Shown one piece after another: positions 23,318-35,144 of a stretch of DNA of 64,000 nucleotides (within the stretch, counting starts at the first letter, position 1; the number at the start of each line of letters is the position of its first letter). The stretch spans positions 62,001 through 126,000 of the forward strand of contig JARKIF010000019.1 in NCBI GenBank assembly GCA_029378245.1, read 5' to 3'. This stretch comes from Roridomyces roridus (taxonomy: Eukaryota; Basidiomycota; Agaricomycetes; Agaricales; Mycenaceae). Under the pieces are notes generated by a model that saw nothing but the letters and a program-made list of their open reading frames with translations, did no database searches and was not told the DNA's origin. The position numbers were made by a program, and so were the translations under genes.

Positions 23318-23650
23318 GAATCGATTAGCGGCGAGTTCCGGACGACCAGTAGAAGTGCCCAACGCAGCGCCGAGTTTCGACCATCACGAGAGAGGATAAC
23401 CTTGGAGGGATTGACGCAACGCTACGGAATCGGTCGGGGACGCCCAACTCTTTTCCGAGATCAGCAAGTGCTTCTTACCTTCAAGTTCCTAAAGTGGTGT
23501 GTCGATTCTTTGACGTGTACGTTTTCATTTGCTCTCAAGGATTCGTGACTGATTGTTCTTTAGTGCGAGCAGTGCTTGGGTCATTCAGTTCCGTCCGCTT
23601 CCCGACCGCCGAGTGATAGATAGGTTATACCCGCAGCCGCACGAGCTTGC
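23318..23650 (+). other. Conserved 3' tail of R2
   Basis: Same non-coding tail as after R1 and R3; the GT-AG segment at about 23518-23564 is diverged while its flanks are conserved. The spacer 23740-24010 resembles 29270-29480 and carries no supportable gene. Confidence 0.4.
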
Positions 23651-24034
23651 ACCCATTCTCTATCTCTTCTTCTATCTCTATATTTCCACTCTGTACTATC
23701 TAGAATGCTTGAATCTATCATCTGAGCCTCTTAGCGCGTGCATAGCTCATTGACTGTCAGAGAATGAGATATCGACGGCAACGGGCCGTCGCGGGTGGCA
23801 CGGCAGGCACCGCCGTCAGTCTTTTTGCACGGCAGAGGGAATCGCTGTACGAATCAGACTCTTTATCGTGCAGGGCAGGAAACCCAACCATCTTCGCATC
23901 AGAGTCGCAATGCTCCTCCAGCTTTGCCATCAGCCCCGTCACCCTGGAAACGCGTAAATGGACGCGCCCGGCGGGATTTGGCCGACGGACATTTGATATT
24001 TACTCAGTTTAATTTTGCAGGAGTCACATCTGTT

Positions 24035-25640
24035 CTAAGTACTACATGTAGTCCTCAATGAAGGTGAATTTGCGGCGTCGCTGGCCGAGATGCGATCCCC
24101 AGGACTCCATCTCAACAGTTGTCGAAGCACCTGCAGGCAACCTCGCACCCGTTTCTCGTCTTCAAGTGCATCAAGAGGAGAAATTTCACTGGCAGCCATT
24201 ATCTTTCTCCGATCCGCTCGAGAATCAAGAGTATCCCGCTGTAGCCTGGTCCAGTTGCCATCGATGACAAGCGGGTCCGAGAGCGAATCATCAATCCTCA
24301 GAGCGCTCGCACATTCTTCCTTCCGATACGATCGCCAGTCGAGATTGGCGGTTTCCTCTAGCAGTAGCCTGTACCGCTCTGGCATTGGGCCGAGGTATTT
24401 GGCGACGTTCGTAAAGAATCCCGATCCCATAGACGCGCCCCGAAGAGGAAGATGCACTGGGTTTCATTCCGTACCAGGATCGAAAGGAGGGTGCAGCCGA
24501 TGACCCAGACGTCGCCTTGCGCAGACCAGTTGAGGTCCGAGACATCTCGAGATTCCAGAGCAAGTCGACCCTCTCTCACTCTCGAGGAGTTCCGACCAAG
24601 GGTGATTATTCGAGCTGTTCTCGGGAACGTCCTCCGGGGTCGAGGGAAGCCTCCTGCCAGGTATCATCTCCAAAAGATTACACTCTGGTGGCTTAGGTGG
24701 TCCGTGATGATATGGGTTCGGTGGCTCGTCTGTGACCGGCCGGAAGGAACAACCGAAATCGATTATTTTCACGACAAAGCACTGGGTGTCTGCGTTCGTC
24801 AATGTGAAATGTTGACAGAATTTGGCGCTCTCTACGACGTATGTTGGAAGAGGAGGTGGGTTGGAGGTGGGAGCCATAGGTAGAAGAGCGTGACAAACAG
24901 GATGCCCGGTGCTTTGCATGATCGCAGCGACGCCGGCGGTTCGTAAGAAAGGAAATTCGATGGCTATATTCCCAACATGCAAGTCTACAGACTTTTTAGC
25001 GGGTTTGGGTCGATTCAAGCAGCAAAAGCCAACCTCGATGTACGAAACCATGTTTATGGATGAATCCTAAACCTGCAAGCGTTTGTCGAAAAACTACGCG
25101 GTCATCCAGGCTATCCATGGCACTGGTATACAACACAGAAGACATGCGGAGGGCGGGCTCTGTAGCAATTACATCATGAATCCCATTGGGACCGTTTACC
25201 TGGAAGGTCTCCAAGCACAACGCGACGTTGTGAAAGCCAGGCTCCTCTTTCGACCGCGACGCCAGAAAGTTGTTGATTTCAACCTCGAGGGTCTTCCCGG
25301 TCTGATCAGAGGCTATGAACTTCAGCGCAGCCCCTCCATGCCCTGGACTGGAATAAGATTTAGACTTGACGAGAAGGGGAAGTAAATCCACGAACTGTGC
25401 TCGACTGAGGTTCTGGCCGTACCAAACGTGAGAGAAGCCGCCATATCCGAGTTTATGGAGTATTCGGTAGCCCTCACTGCCGGGTGACGAGGTCGGGAAA
25501 AAGTCATTGAGGTGCACTGGATGCAAGCCTCCGCTGGAATAGCGTTCTATGTTTTCGCCTTCACCGTCCCAGTCGACCCAGCCAGGCTCATACAGAAAGG
25601 GGTACTCGGAGTCGGAGTCGGAATCGGAGCTAGCGCTCAT
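24035..25640 (-). pseudogene. SRPK-like kinase A5, frameshifted
   Basis: Type-A kinase downstream of L3. Start MSASSDSDSDSEYPFLYE at 25640, GLHPVHLNDFFPT, LGYGGFSHVWYGQN, then a 51-nt stop-free intron, AALKF, HRDLHVGN across the next intron, KIIDFGCSF, KPPECN. One G is missing near 24572 in the run after LLESERG compared with A6 (agaggg against agagggg), so the frame breaks before DVSDLNWSAQGDVW. A second frame change lies near 24445 (around QCIFLFGA) and is shared with A6, so it predates the duplication. The end reads RQLLRWSPGDRISASDAAN. Confidence 0.75.
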
Positions 25641-25865
25641 TCGTGGTTGCTGAAGAAAAGCTGCAGCCCGGATTCGCCCCTATTTGTCAGACAGCTGCTT
25701 GCCGGAAAACTCGATGATCTTGAATAGGATGTGCTAATGGATACAGGTGATGCTGCGGTGTAGTAAATGTACAATGCGATGTCGATGCGATGGGTGGTGT
25801 GGTGCTGCTATGTAAAATCCGGGCAGAAAGTAGTGAAAAGAAAAAACTCCTTGCCAAAGAAACCT

Positions 25866-27074
25866 TCAAGGAGCCCTGCACTTGCCCTTGTCAACCCTCG
25901 AGCAGAACGGCTGGGGAGGCGCGTTTTCGTCATCACCGCCACCGTGCTTCGTCGTCTCGGCCAGCGGCGTCATCTTCATCCCAGGCTGCTTTCCAATATC
26001 ACGCAGGGGAATCCGCTGCCTCTGCTGGTGCTTTGCATCCCTATGCTGCTGTTTCTCAGCCTGCGGCGCAGTTGACTGTGATGTATCCTGCCCGACCGCA
26101 GCGATGCTGGGAGCGCCGTTGAGCAGGTGGCGGAGTATAGCGTCTTGCTCAACATCCGTGAACTCCCAATACGCGGCCATGAGCTGCTCGAATCCCGCCA
26201 GAGCACAATCGGCCACTGCAGCATCCACACGACTGCGGACCACAGCCATCGGGTATGCGAGATGTCCACAGGAGTCGACGAAACCGGTGGCCACACAGAA
26301 TCTGACATTGCTGATGAGGTGCCAGACAATAGCAAAGCGGGCGCAGCGACTTAGGGCGTACCAGCCTCTGTGAACAGCGCGAAGGCCGTCCAGGGCTTGG
26401 GTGAGACGCCTGTGCCGTTCGAGTGCAGCGGCAGAAGACCCGGCACGAGAAGCTTCTGGGTTGCGGAGTCGGCAGGCAAAAAGGTCGGCCATAATGGAGG
26501 GGTACGACTCGGGAGAGGAGGAGCTGTTGGAAGGAGGACAACTGGATGATGGGGATGGATTCGACGCGACGAGGAGGGTGCAAGGCTGAGAGCTGCACGA
26601 CGGGGACGCGACGACAGGAACAGCAGTTTCTGTGACGTAGTCATCAACCAAAACGACTAGCTCTTTGGCAGGCTGTTCGGGCTGGCGAGGGCTCGAGCAG
26701 CGCACTCCGACCAGATACATCCCGCCAACGAAACCAAGCAGAACGGCGACGATTGCGATATAAAGACCCAAATCGCTCGCTGGGTTCACCTCGTCATCGT
26801 AAGGTTGCGGAATGTTTGAAATAGCAGGGACGTCGGAGACGAGGGGGTTGAAGGAGGGTTCGCTCACTACGTCGGCTTGGAGGGATACTACCCAGGCCAG
26901 CGCGAGCGAATAGAGTTCGGCCGGCTGAGGGATGAAATTTATGAAATTTTGCGCGCCGGCGAGCGCAAGTTGAGTGCGAAAAGAGGACGGTTGGTGGCCG
27001 TGCCTCACGACGATATTGACGAAATCGAGAAACAAAACTTGGAGGATGTATTCAATAATTTGGAATGCAGCCAT
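25866..27074 (-). CDS. L3: membrane protein of pair 3
   Basis: Family unknown; 402 residues in one exon. N-terminal hydrophobic stretch (FQIIEYILQVLFLDFVNIVV), then LGLYIAIVAVLLGFVGGMYLVG as the main membrane segment near residue 125, a Ser/Pro-rich linker, and a helical domain (LERHRRLTQALDGLRAVHRG...FEQLMAAYWEF) that corresponds to LERETRLAQGL...FEQLMGVYWEF in L1. C-terminal blocks RIPLRDIGKQ and SRVDKGKCRAP. Divergent from R3 (133 bp between start codons), with A5 226 bp downstream on the same strand. Its near-identical copy is L3' at 56001-57176. Intact. The frame is also open upstream of the chosen ATG through the promoter region, so a longer start cannot be excluded. Confidence 0.65.
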   Translation of the reverse strand: MAAFQIIEYILQVLFLDFVNIVVRHGHQPSSFRTQLALAGAQNFINFIPQPAELYSLALAWVVSLQADVVSEPSFNPLVSDVPAISNIPQPYDDEVNPASDLGLYIAIVAVLLGFVGGMYLVGVRCSSPRQPEQPAKELVVLVDDYVTETAVPVVASPSCSSQPCTLLVASNPSPSSSCPPSNSSSSPESYPSIMADLFACRLRNPEASRAGSSAAALERHRRLTQALDGLRAVHRGWYALSRCARFAIVWHLISNVRFCVATGFVDSCGHLAYPMAVVRSRVDAAVADCALAGFEQLMAAYWEFTDVEQDAILRHLLNGAPSIAAVGQDTSQSTAPQAEKQQHRDAKHQQRQRIPLRDIGKQPGMKMTPLAETTKHGGGDDENAPPQPFCSRVDKGKCRAP

Positions 27075-27162
27075 GTCTGCGAGATGTGAGTGAACTGCGG
27101 AGAGTGGGCTGGGTGGGACGAACCGTGAAAATGAAAGTGAAGGACAAGTCACGGTAAACAAC

Positions 27163-27179
27163 GCGACGCGTTTGTTGAT
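27163..27179. promoter_or_regulatory. 17-bp bidirectional promoter motif, pair 3
   Basis: GCGACGCGTTTGTTGAT, 29 bp upstream of the R3 ATG and 89 bp upstream of the L3 ATG. A forkhead-like GTAAACA lies next to it at about 27154-27160. Confidence 0.6.
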
Positions 27180-27207
27180 CATTACATCTTGATTCAGTAC
27201 CACCACC

Positions 27208-28811
27208 ATGCCTTCGCTTCTTGCCCTCTTCTTCATAACCCGCATGTCCGCCGGCCTGTACTCCGCCGGCCATTACCTCTTCGCGCCGTCGCAGCCTGTT
27301 CCCCCGCCGACTCGCACCACCCCCATCTTCCTCGAGCCCACACCATGCCTTCCAAGCCCGACTTCCAGCGACGCCCAGTTCCCCTACGTCGTTATGTTAG
27401 GATTGGCCACCGTTGTCCTCGCCAGTGTCGCCTTCACCATATGGTCGACCTTCAAAGACGCTCGTCGTCCACCAACGGCAGCCGTACCACCAGAGCCCGA
27501 CACAGAATTCGACACAGAGCCTGATACAGAGCCCGACCCACGGGATTACACGCGCATAATGTCATTCCTGGTCGCGTTCTTCATGACCATTTGCGCCTAC
27601 GTGTCCACCTTGTCGACCACCAAGACGCCCGACAGTTTGTTTTTGGAATCACCATCCACGGCCTCGTACAGACGGTCGAGCACCAAATACAGTATGGCCT
27701 CGGCCTTCTCCAGCATCTCCACGACTACGGCCTGCAGTATCTCAAGATTGCAGTGCTCGCGATCGTCGGCCATTCCGTCGGCCTCCTCGTCGTGTTCACC
27801 TATCGACACGCCCTTTCCTTCACCCACCACCATAGGACCCGCATAATTACCTCCGTCCGTGAATATTGGAGAGACTCAAGCCTGTTTCTCGTCCCCCTTC
27901 TCTTTTGTCTCTGGCATCCGCAGCTGAATTGGTCCTTCTGGATACATTATTATTTTACTTCCCGCGACGCGCATATTCCAAACCTCGAACAAATCCGTCT
28001 CAATCTCGTGGGGTCCCTCCCTTCGATCCCATTGGCCACCATCTCGGTCAGTCTCTTCTAACTCTTCCGATATTCACGAGTTCTGAAACACATACCAGGT
28101 GATCTTGGGTCCTGTTGCATTGTACTCTGCCGGGATCGCCCTTAGCACCGTGCTCCTCATTATCCCTTGTCTACCATCAGCCATATCGGCCGCCATCCAA
28201 GAGGTGTACTATACACAACACTTCACCCTCATTCGGCAATATACCTGCGCCACCACCGTCCATTGCTTCATGGCGACACTCGCCTTTATGGCGCAAGAAT
28301 TGAAACCTATGGGGAGTGACGTGGAACGATGGCTCGTCGATCGGCTCAAGAAAGTATTCTTTTGCTCAAGAGCACGGTCGGAAATTTGGGAGCTTTTCCG
28401 GCCGGCGAGGGAGAGTCACAGGGAGTGGAGGATCGCTCAGAGTAGGGAGGCGTTCAAGATTGTGCGATTGTTATGGACAACCGCTTGCTCAACATGGGAA
28501 GCGTTGCCCTGGGCCCAGAAATTGGTGAGTGTCTCTCTTCGTTAACATTGCTCGCGCTCATTATGTTTTAGCTCGTTGTCGCACCTGCCGCCGCCTTTTA
28601 TAGCTACTTCTATATTGTGAGTCTCTTCTGCCATTTACCGTAATTTCACTCATCTATCCTAGATACCCCTGGTGGATCGCATTGAACTTCTAATCCGGAT
28701 AGAGTATTGGAAGTATCGACGTCGGCGGTATGTCCGCCAGCCATTCACCGTTGTCCCTTCCTCACATTGCTCCAGGGCAGTCCGTCAATTTCACACAAAC
28801 TACTCGGTTGA
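27208..28811 (+). pseudogene. R3: multi-pass membrane protein of pair 3, one-base frameshift
   Basis: Exons 27208-28046, 28099-28524, 28572-28616, 28663-28727, 28781-28811, laid out exactly as in the intact copy R3' (54260-55864). The first exon lost one T near 27645 (gtttgtttttgg against gtttgttttttgg in R3'), so the frame breaks after TPDSLF and resumes as ITIHGLVQTVEHQI in another frame. Downstream it keeps LKIAVLAIVGHSVGLLVVF, GPVALYSAGIALSTVLLII, CSTWEALPWAQKL and the end ..HKLLG. The deletion is in a homopolymer, so a sequencing error is possible. Confidence 0.7.
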
Positions 28812-29150
28812 GAATCGGCTTGCGGCAAACAACTAGACGACCAGAAGAAGTGCCTAACGCAGCGCCGAGTTCAAACACCGCGAGAGAGGATTCAATTTGG
28901 AGGGACAGACGCAACGCTATGGAATCGGTCGGGGACGCCCAACTCTTTTTCGACATCAGCAAGCTTCCTGCCTCCGCCCTTGGTCCTGAAACGGTGTTTC
29001 GTCCTTGACGTGTGCGTTCTTCCTTCCACTTTCTGCCCCACATGTCTGACCTTTGGTTGTCTGCAGTGCGAGCAGCGCTTGGGTCGTCCGATTATACGTC
29101 CGCTTTCCGACCGCCGAGTCAGGTTATACCCGCAGCCGCATGAGCTTGCA
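28812..29150 (+). other. Conserved 3' tail of R3
   Basis: Non-coding tail shared by all R copies, with conserved blocks flanking a GT-AG segment (about 29010-29067). The stretch 29244-29640 that follows resembles the spacer 23740-24010 in places and holds no supportable gene. Confidence 0.4.
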
Positions 29151-29650
29151 CCTATTTCCATTTCTTCTTCTTTCTCTATGTTTCCTCCGTGTACTATCCA
29201 GTAGAATAATAATCTAGAGAGCTTGAATCTATCATCTGAACCGCAATGGTCTTATGCTCAGGTACAAACTCGCTCTGAGAGAATCAGACATCGACGGCAA
29301 CGGACGCCTTCTTGATCGCCGCACGTCGCGGCTGGCACGGCAGGCACCGCCGGCAGTCTTGCGCATCGCTGTACGAATGAGACTCGCGGCGCCATCGTGC
29401 AGGTAAACCGACCGAAGTACCACGCGACGTGCGCGATGCTCCATTGCCCTGAAAACGCGTAAATGGACGGACGCGTCGGGATTTGGGCTGATGCCATCTG
29501 CTCGACTATCTCCAATGCACGCAGTCATCTCCTCGTAGGGCATTCGGTTGACTCTCAAAACCTGCACTCGAATACTGATTCAATTGAACAAAGGGTCACC
29601 GATTCAGTATTTTCATAACGAAAGTCTGGGGCTAAGTACAGTGATTTGAA

Positions 29651-31185
29651 TTATTTTTCTGTGAAAAACGGGGACTCGAGTGCCTCTTTCGCCTGGATAC
29701 GATCCTCCGCATTCCATCTCAGCATCTGCTTGACAAGTGAAAGGAACCTCTGCACATCCTTGGTATCCCTCTCAACTCGATCCAGTTCGTCTTCGGGACT
29801 CAGCAGTCTTCGAGGAGCGCGAGCAGCGACAATGGATGTTTCGAGGGTCTTCCAATTGGTGGAGATTTCAAACCTCTCGTCTTCGGACTCATTGGGTAGG
29901 GACATGTGAGTGTCGGAATGATGGAGCGTCGCGTTATCGTCCAACAGGCAACGATAAATTTCTGGTATGGGGCCGAGAAGTTTGGCCATCTCGGCGCCGA
30001 GGGGCGAAGAGGTAGCACCGTCAAAAAGACTCTGGCTTGTGCGAGAATATATCTCCACCAGAGGTGCAGCCCAGGGTCCATATGTCACTCTGGGAAGTCC
30101 ATACTTTTTCTGGTATCAACTGAGGAAGGTGGATTTCGGAAACAAGACACTCTGGAGCGGTGAGAGTTCGACGCGGTTTGCCCTCTGGGAGCGCATCGCT
30201 AGACCCAGGACGGAAGGCGCAGCCAAAGTCCACGATTTTGACGACCAAAGGAGACGCGTCCTTGTAGTGATGTCGATGAGCGGCCAGAGCTGGACTGCTT
30301 TGGACGATATACTTGGGCAAAGAGCGAGGATGCTCGACCGCATCGCTCAGAATGCAGGGGAAAATGATGGGAGGGTCGTTTTCAGTAAGATCCATAATGC
30401 CTGCCGTACGAAAGAGAGGGATCTCGATTCCAATGTTTCCACAGTGCAAATCTAAGCGTAGCACTGAGTGAAAAATCAGAGAACGGCGGGTTAAGAAAGA
30501 TCTACCTCTGTGGACAACACCGTTTTCGTGCAAAAAGGAGACTCCCTGGAAGATTTGTCGAACGATGTCAGTTTCGTCCAAGTCTTCCAAAATCTTCCAC
30601 GTGCAGAGAGCAGGAATGAATACCAAGGCATCCGAAACAATAACGTTGTGCACGCCATTGGGTCCTTCGACTCGGAATGTGTCGAGACAGGGGAGGATAT
30701 TCCTGGAACCAGCTTCACCCGCCGCCAAGGTCGTGAGGTACTTGTGGATCTCAATTTCGAGAGTTCTCTCACTGGCCTTGGCCTCCATAAATTTCAGGGC
30801 CAGCGGACGAGATAATGGCCTTGACGAATGTGAGTAAAGTTTGAAGAGGCTAAGGAGAATGAATGGGCCTACTCTGCCGCCGTAGTGTCCTCTGCAAGCC
30901 AGACATGAGACGAGCTCCCAAAACCCAACTTGTTGAGGATGCGATATTGTCCATTATTGTATCGTTCGGTGAAGTGGACTGGATGCAATCCTCCAGGGTG
31001 GTAGCGAGACTGTAGACAGGGGCTCGAGGTCTCTTGAAGAACTTGGCAGCCCCAGGTAAGTACTCCAGATTTTGTGTACCGTCCGGAACGGATAACGACG
31101 CGGTCTCGCGGTAAATCTGAGATTGCAGACGACTATCGAATTTTCTGGATTCCTTTTCGGCTTCGGAGACCTCAAGTTTCGACAT
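29651..31185 (-). pseudogene. SRPK-like kinase B3, frameshifted
   Basis: Type-B kinase lying 75 bp downstream of A3 on the same strand. Start MSKLEVSEAEKES at 31185. A 7-nt insertion near 31010-31017 (gcgagactgtagacagg against gcgagacagg in B1) breaks the frame just before GGLHPVH. The middle is normal: LALKFMEAKAS, HENGVVHRD, LHCGNIGIEIP, VVKIVDFGCAF, APECLVSE. A second indel (one extra base) lies at about 30060-30064 inside GCTL, followed by the right frame to KQMLRWNAEDRIQAKEALES and a stop at 29651. Closest to B4. Confidence 0.75.
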
Positions 31186-31260
31186 CGTGATGGTAGAGAG
31201 CAAGATTTGCAATCAATGAGTCACATTCGTCTTGCATTCAACCTGCATTTATACCAGTGT

Positions 31261-32838
31261 CTAAGTACCAAGTTGCGGCCAAGGAAGTGCTGCTACGTCG
31301 CTCGCTTTGATACGATCCTCGGGACTCCATCCCAACATTTGACGAATCACCTCCAGGCAAAGTCGCACCCGTTTCCTGTCTTCCTCCTCGCTAACATCAT
31401 CATAGGACGGGCTCTGTCCATCAACGGCCCAGGGACCTGCCACTCCTCTCGTTCTCCACGAACGCCGGAAATCCAGGACCTCCTTTTCGAGCTGAACCCA
31501 ATTGTTCTCGATCACATGAGGATCTGCCAGAGAAGGGTCAATATCCAAGGCTCTCGCGCAGTTGTCGGAGTCCCATGGCCACTCCAAGTCCGTCCCCACG
31601 AGCTCCTGCAGAAGGAGCTTGTAGCGGTCAGGCATTGGCCCCATGTATTTGGCGATAGCGTGGAAGAGGGCCGCTCCACCTTCATACCCGCTCTGGAAGA
31701 TATGATCCCATTGGCCTCGGTCCCGAAGCAGGATCGTAAAGAAGGTGCATCCAAGGATCCAGATGTCGCCTTGAGTAGACCAAACCAGATCAGAGAGGTC
31801 TCTCGGCTGGATGTCGGCTTCGCTGGCGGAGCTGGTATCGCTCGTGCGTGTCTGCACAGTTGCCACAAAAGACTTGTTCTCCCTGGTTATCATGGCCGGG
31901 AGATTACATTCAGGGGGCTTGAGAATAGGTCGTTCTTCGTCCGAGTTCGGCAATTCGTGGACCCCAACTCGAAACGAACGCCCAAAATCAATGATTTTCA
32001 CGTTGAAAGATGCTTGCGTCTTCATCAAAGGCGTTAAACGCCCACAAAACTTGGCATTCTCCACGAGATATGTCGGAATGGAAGGAGGTTCAGCCGGTAG
32101 CTGCGTCGGTACAAAGGCGTGGCATCTAGGGCGTCCGGAGCCATTCATAAGCTCAGGGACTCCAGCGGTTCGGAGAAAGGGAAATTCGATGGCCATATTC
32201 CCGAGGTGCAGGTCTACAAGAACTTGGTATAAGTATTCGAATTTCGAGGATACTCCGAATTCGTACCGCGGTGCACGACACCATGTGTATGAAGAAACCC
32301 CACGCCTGAAAGAGCTTGCTCAAAAATGAGGCGCTCATCGAGATGTTCCATCACATCGTTGTAAAATAGGTCAAGGAGGAGTATGGCGGGCTCAGAGATG
32401 ATAACATCGTGAATGCCGTTCGGCCCGCTCACTTGGAATGTATCCAAGCACAGAGCAAAGTTTTGGAATCCGGGATCTCCGCGAGAGCGCGACGCTAGAT
32501 ATTCGTTGACTTCGGCCTCATGGGTCTTGCGAGTCTGATCAGCGGCGACGAATTTTACCGCAACACCGCGGTGCCCAGGACTGAAACGGAGCTGTAAGAC
32601 GCCTACAAAACTGCGAGAAAAATTGTCCAAACTGCGCTTGATCGAGATTCTGGCCTAACCAAACGTGAGAGAAGGACCCGAAGCCTAGTTTGTGGAGTAT
32701 GCGATAGCGGCCATTGTGTGAAGCTGAGACGACGTCGTTCAGGTGCACGGGATGTAGCCCACCCACGACATAGCATTCTATCTCTTCAATGTCTGACCGG
32801 AATCGAGCAGAATACAGAAACGGATCCCTTGAGCTCAT
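31261..32838 (-). CDS. SRPK-like kinase A3, intact single kinase
   Basis: Ser/Thr kinase of the SRPK-like expansion; SRPKs phosphorylate Arg-Ser repeats, but substrates of this branch are unknown. Exons 32838-32633, 32580-32267, 32213-31261 (491 codons, 490 residues). Lead-in GGLHPVHLNDVV, glycine loop LGFGSFSHVW (51-60), catalytic Lys78 in VAVKF, HRDLHLGN with Asp174 and Asn179 formed across an intron, DFG at 249-251, and KPPECN in place of APE. The HRDLHxGN loop and the short N-terminus with HPVH mark the family. It ends RQMLGWSPEDRIKASDVAALP, and the stop falls just where the fused genes continue into a B kinase. B3 follows 75 bp downstream. The only undamaged A copy not fused to a B kinase. 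Confidence 0.82.
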
Positions 32839-33142
32839 GGTGGTTCGAGGTTTAGCGACTGATTTAGGGGCTGCTGTTCCACCTCGTCCAGCCCGGTGTT
32901 GTTAACTTGCCCGACCATGATTTTTGTCTCGGAAATTTTCGTGGCTCTCCGTCGCCTCAATTTCAACAAGAAGGAGAGAATTTATGAGAATTGGATGGTG
33001 GGAAGAATAGTTGCTCTGAAAACACGTCGAGGTCCCGTGGTGGTTTGCGGTACGCCGTTGCCGAAGTTCGGGAGGAAGCGGGATCAGGTTTGACGCGATT
33101 TTCTGTTTTGGGACACACCTTTCTCTCTCTCTTCCTCCCACC

Positions 33143-34425
33143 ATGTTCTCTCACTCCGCCATCCGCTCTCTGGCTGCGCCGTCGTCGCGCCTCTTCTCCT
33201 CCTCCTCTGCTCGTCACTTCAAGGTCGCCGTGCTCGGTGCTGGTGGAGGAATTGGCCAGCCTCTGTCTCTGTTGCTGAAGCAAGACCCTCTTGTCACGTC
33301 TCTCAGCCTCTACGACATTCGCGGCGCGCCCGGTGTGGCTGCTGATGTCAGCCACGTCGATACCGCCAGCGAGGTGCGTTTTTGCCGCAAAACTACTCTG
33401 GTGCACGCGTCGAATGACGTGTTATAACAGGTCAACGGCTACACCGCCGACAGCCTGGATGCGGCCCTTGAGGGTGCTGAGGTCGTCGTCATCCCTGCCG
33501 GTGTCCCGAGAAAGGTGCTTAGTTTCCGTCTCGAACGAATAATTATCTGACATTGCTCCCTCTGTCAGCCCGGTGTAAGTTGGCCATGGCCTATACTTCT
33601 CCATCCAAATACTGACCGATATTAGATGACCCGTGATGACCTCTTCAACGTGAGTTCAACGGTGGTAGTGGTGTTAATGCGGTTCTAACGATTATGCACC
33701 CAGACCAACGCCTCGATTGTCCGTGACCTTGCTGCGGCCATTGGCCGTGTCGCTCCCAAGGCCAGCGTCTGCATCATCTCCAACCCCGTCAACTCCACCG
33801 TCCCCATTGTTGCCGCCACCCTCGAAAAAGCCGGCGTCTTTGACCCCAAACGTCTGTTTGGTGTCACCACCCTTGACGTCGTCCGCGCCGCCCGTTTCCT
33901 CGCAGGAATCACGGGCGCCAGCCCCGCAGATTCTGCCGTCACTGTCGTTGGTGGCCACAGTGGCGCGACTATTGTCCCTCTCCTCTCGCAGACCAGCAAG
34001 GGCAAGGGTGTCCAGGGTCAGACATACGAGGCGCTCGTCAACCGCATTCAGTTTGGCGGTGACGAGGTCGTCAAGGCCAAGGACGGTGCCGGAAGCGCTA
34101 CCCTCTCCATGGCGTACGCCGGTGCCAAGTTCACCAACGCTGTCCTCCGTGGTCTCAATGGCGAGAAGGGTGTTGTGACCCCCACTTTCGTCAAGAGCCC
34201 GTTGTTCGCTGACCAGGGTGTCGACTTCTTCTCCTCCAACGTTGAGCTCGGCGTGAGTATTCTCTTCCTCCCTACAAATCCATTCTGAGAATTCTCCCTT
34301 AGGTCAACGGTGTCGAGAAGATCCACCCCATTGGCGAGCTGTCGGCGGAGGAGCAAAAACTCATGGAGGCCTGCCTCCCCGAGCTGAAGAAGAACATCGA
34401 GAAGGGCAAGGCCTTTGTCGCTTAG
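33143..34425 (+). CDS. Mitochondrial malate dehydrogenase
   Basis: NAD-dependent interconversion of malate and oxaloacetate in the TCA cycle, matrix. Exons 33143-33373, 33431-33514, 33569-33574, 33626-33649, 33704-34252, 34303-34425; 1,017 nt, 338 residues. The N-terminus [20 protein letters not shown] is a Ser/Arg-rich mitochondrial presequence. The NAD-binding loop is [10 protein letters not shown] (31-40). The active-site loop [13 protein letters not shown] is assembled from four exons, including a 6-nt micro-exon coding only Pro-Gly. The catalytic His is in [10 protein letters not shown], and [10 protein letters not shown] and [11 protein letters not shown] are also typical. Intact single-copy gene separating the kinase island from the following region. 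Confidence 0.95.
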
Positions 34426-35144
34426 ATGACCTCTTTAGTCAGTCTGTAGATGGAATCAAAACATGCTGGATGGCATTTTCGGTCTCATGAATACGTTGTG
34501 CTCCACAAGGTTTGGCATTGAGCAAAGTAGTAGATACAGCAGGTCGCGAGCGTAGTCGAAGGTTTGGTATGGTAAACCCTTCAAGTTCTCTCGGCCAATC
34601 GCAGCCAGTGGAGCGACAAAGTGCGACCCTACCTCCGTGCACCCGTGAATTCGGGCCCGCCGTGGGTTCCAAGCCTCCAAGACGAGCCAAGACCAATCCA
34701 AGAGGTTTCGGCTGTGCAGCCACTTCCACAAGCAGAGGCGTAGTTTGTGGCGTACAAGAGAGCTGTGGACGCATTATTTTCAGGTACAGATAACGTGGAA
34801 TCCAGGAACGGACGTAGAAACGTGTTGGGCGCGACTACGGTTGTACGGGGTGCGGACCCGGTATTCATGAACGTAGTGATTCCAAGAAATTCCCAAGGCT
34901 TGATAGTGCCAAGTTGGCGACTCTGTGGGATTGAGAAGGTCTAGACCGACGGTATTGGGCAGACGCAGGCGGATATTCATGATTGGCGGAGGGCTGCCAG
35001 TGAGTGGACCACAAAAAGTGGGAGGTAATAATTCGTGTCTTCATCCCTGCTTTTCTTTGCGCACCCCTTCGTTTTCCATCGCTGCGCGACCGAAATTTTA
35101 CTGCCTCTGCCTGCACTCTTCAGTTATTCACCAAGCTACACGAT
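34426..35144. other. Intergenic, no supportable gene
   Basis: Short open frames on both strands show no family features or fungal splice structure. The last 100 bp before 35145 look like a 5' leader for the carbonic anhydrase gene. Confidence 0.5.

Larger units (their letters stand above)
24018..29243 (+). repeat. Segmental duplication of about 5.2 kb, left copy (inverted partner 53817-59073)
   Basis: Contains kinase A5, L3, R3 and the R tail. The right copy at 53817-59073 is its reverse complement with very high identity over the whole length. The outer boundary is sharp at cttgaatctatcatctgaaccgc (ending about 29243) against the reverse of 53817 on. The inner boundary lies near 24018/59073, where homology fades after the A kinase stop. 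Confidence 0.85.

Noticed and set aside
28803..29008. Additional C-terminal exons of the R genes
   Set aside because: The tail is conserved as DNA, but copies differ by single-base indels and stops in every frame, while the Leu-Gly stop before it is conserved in all copies.
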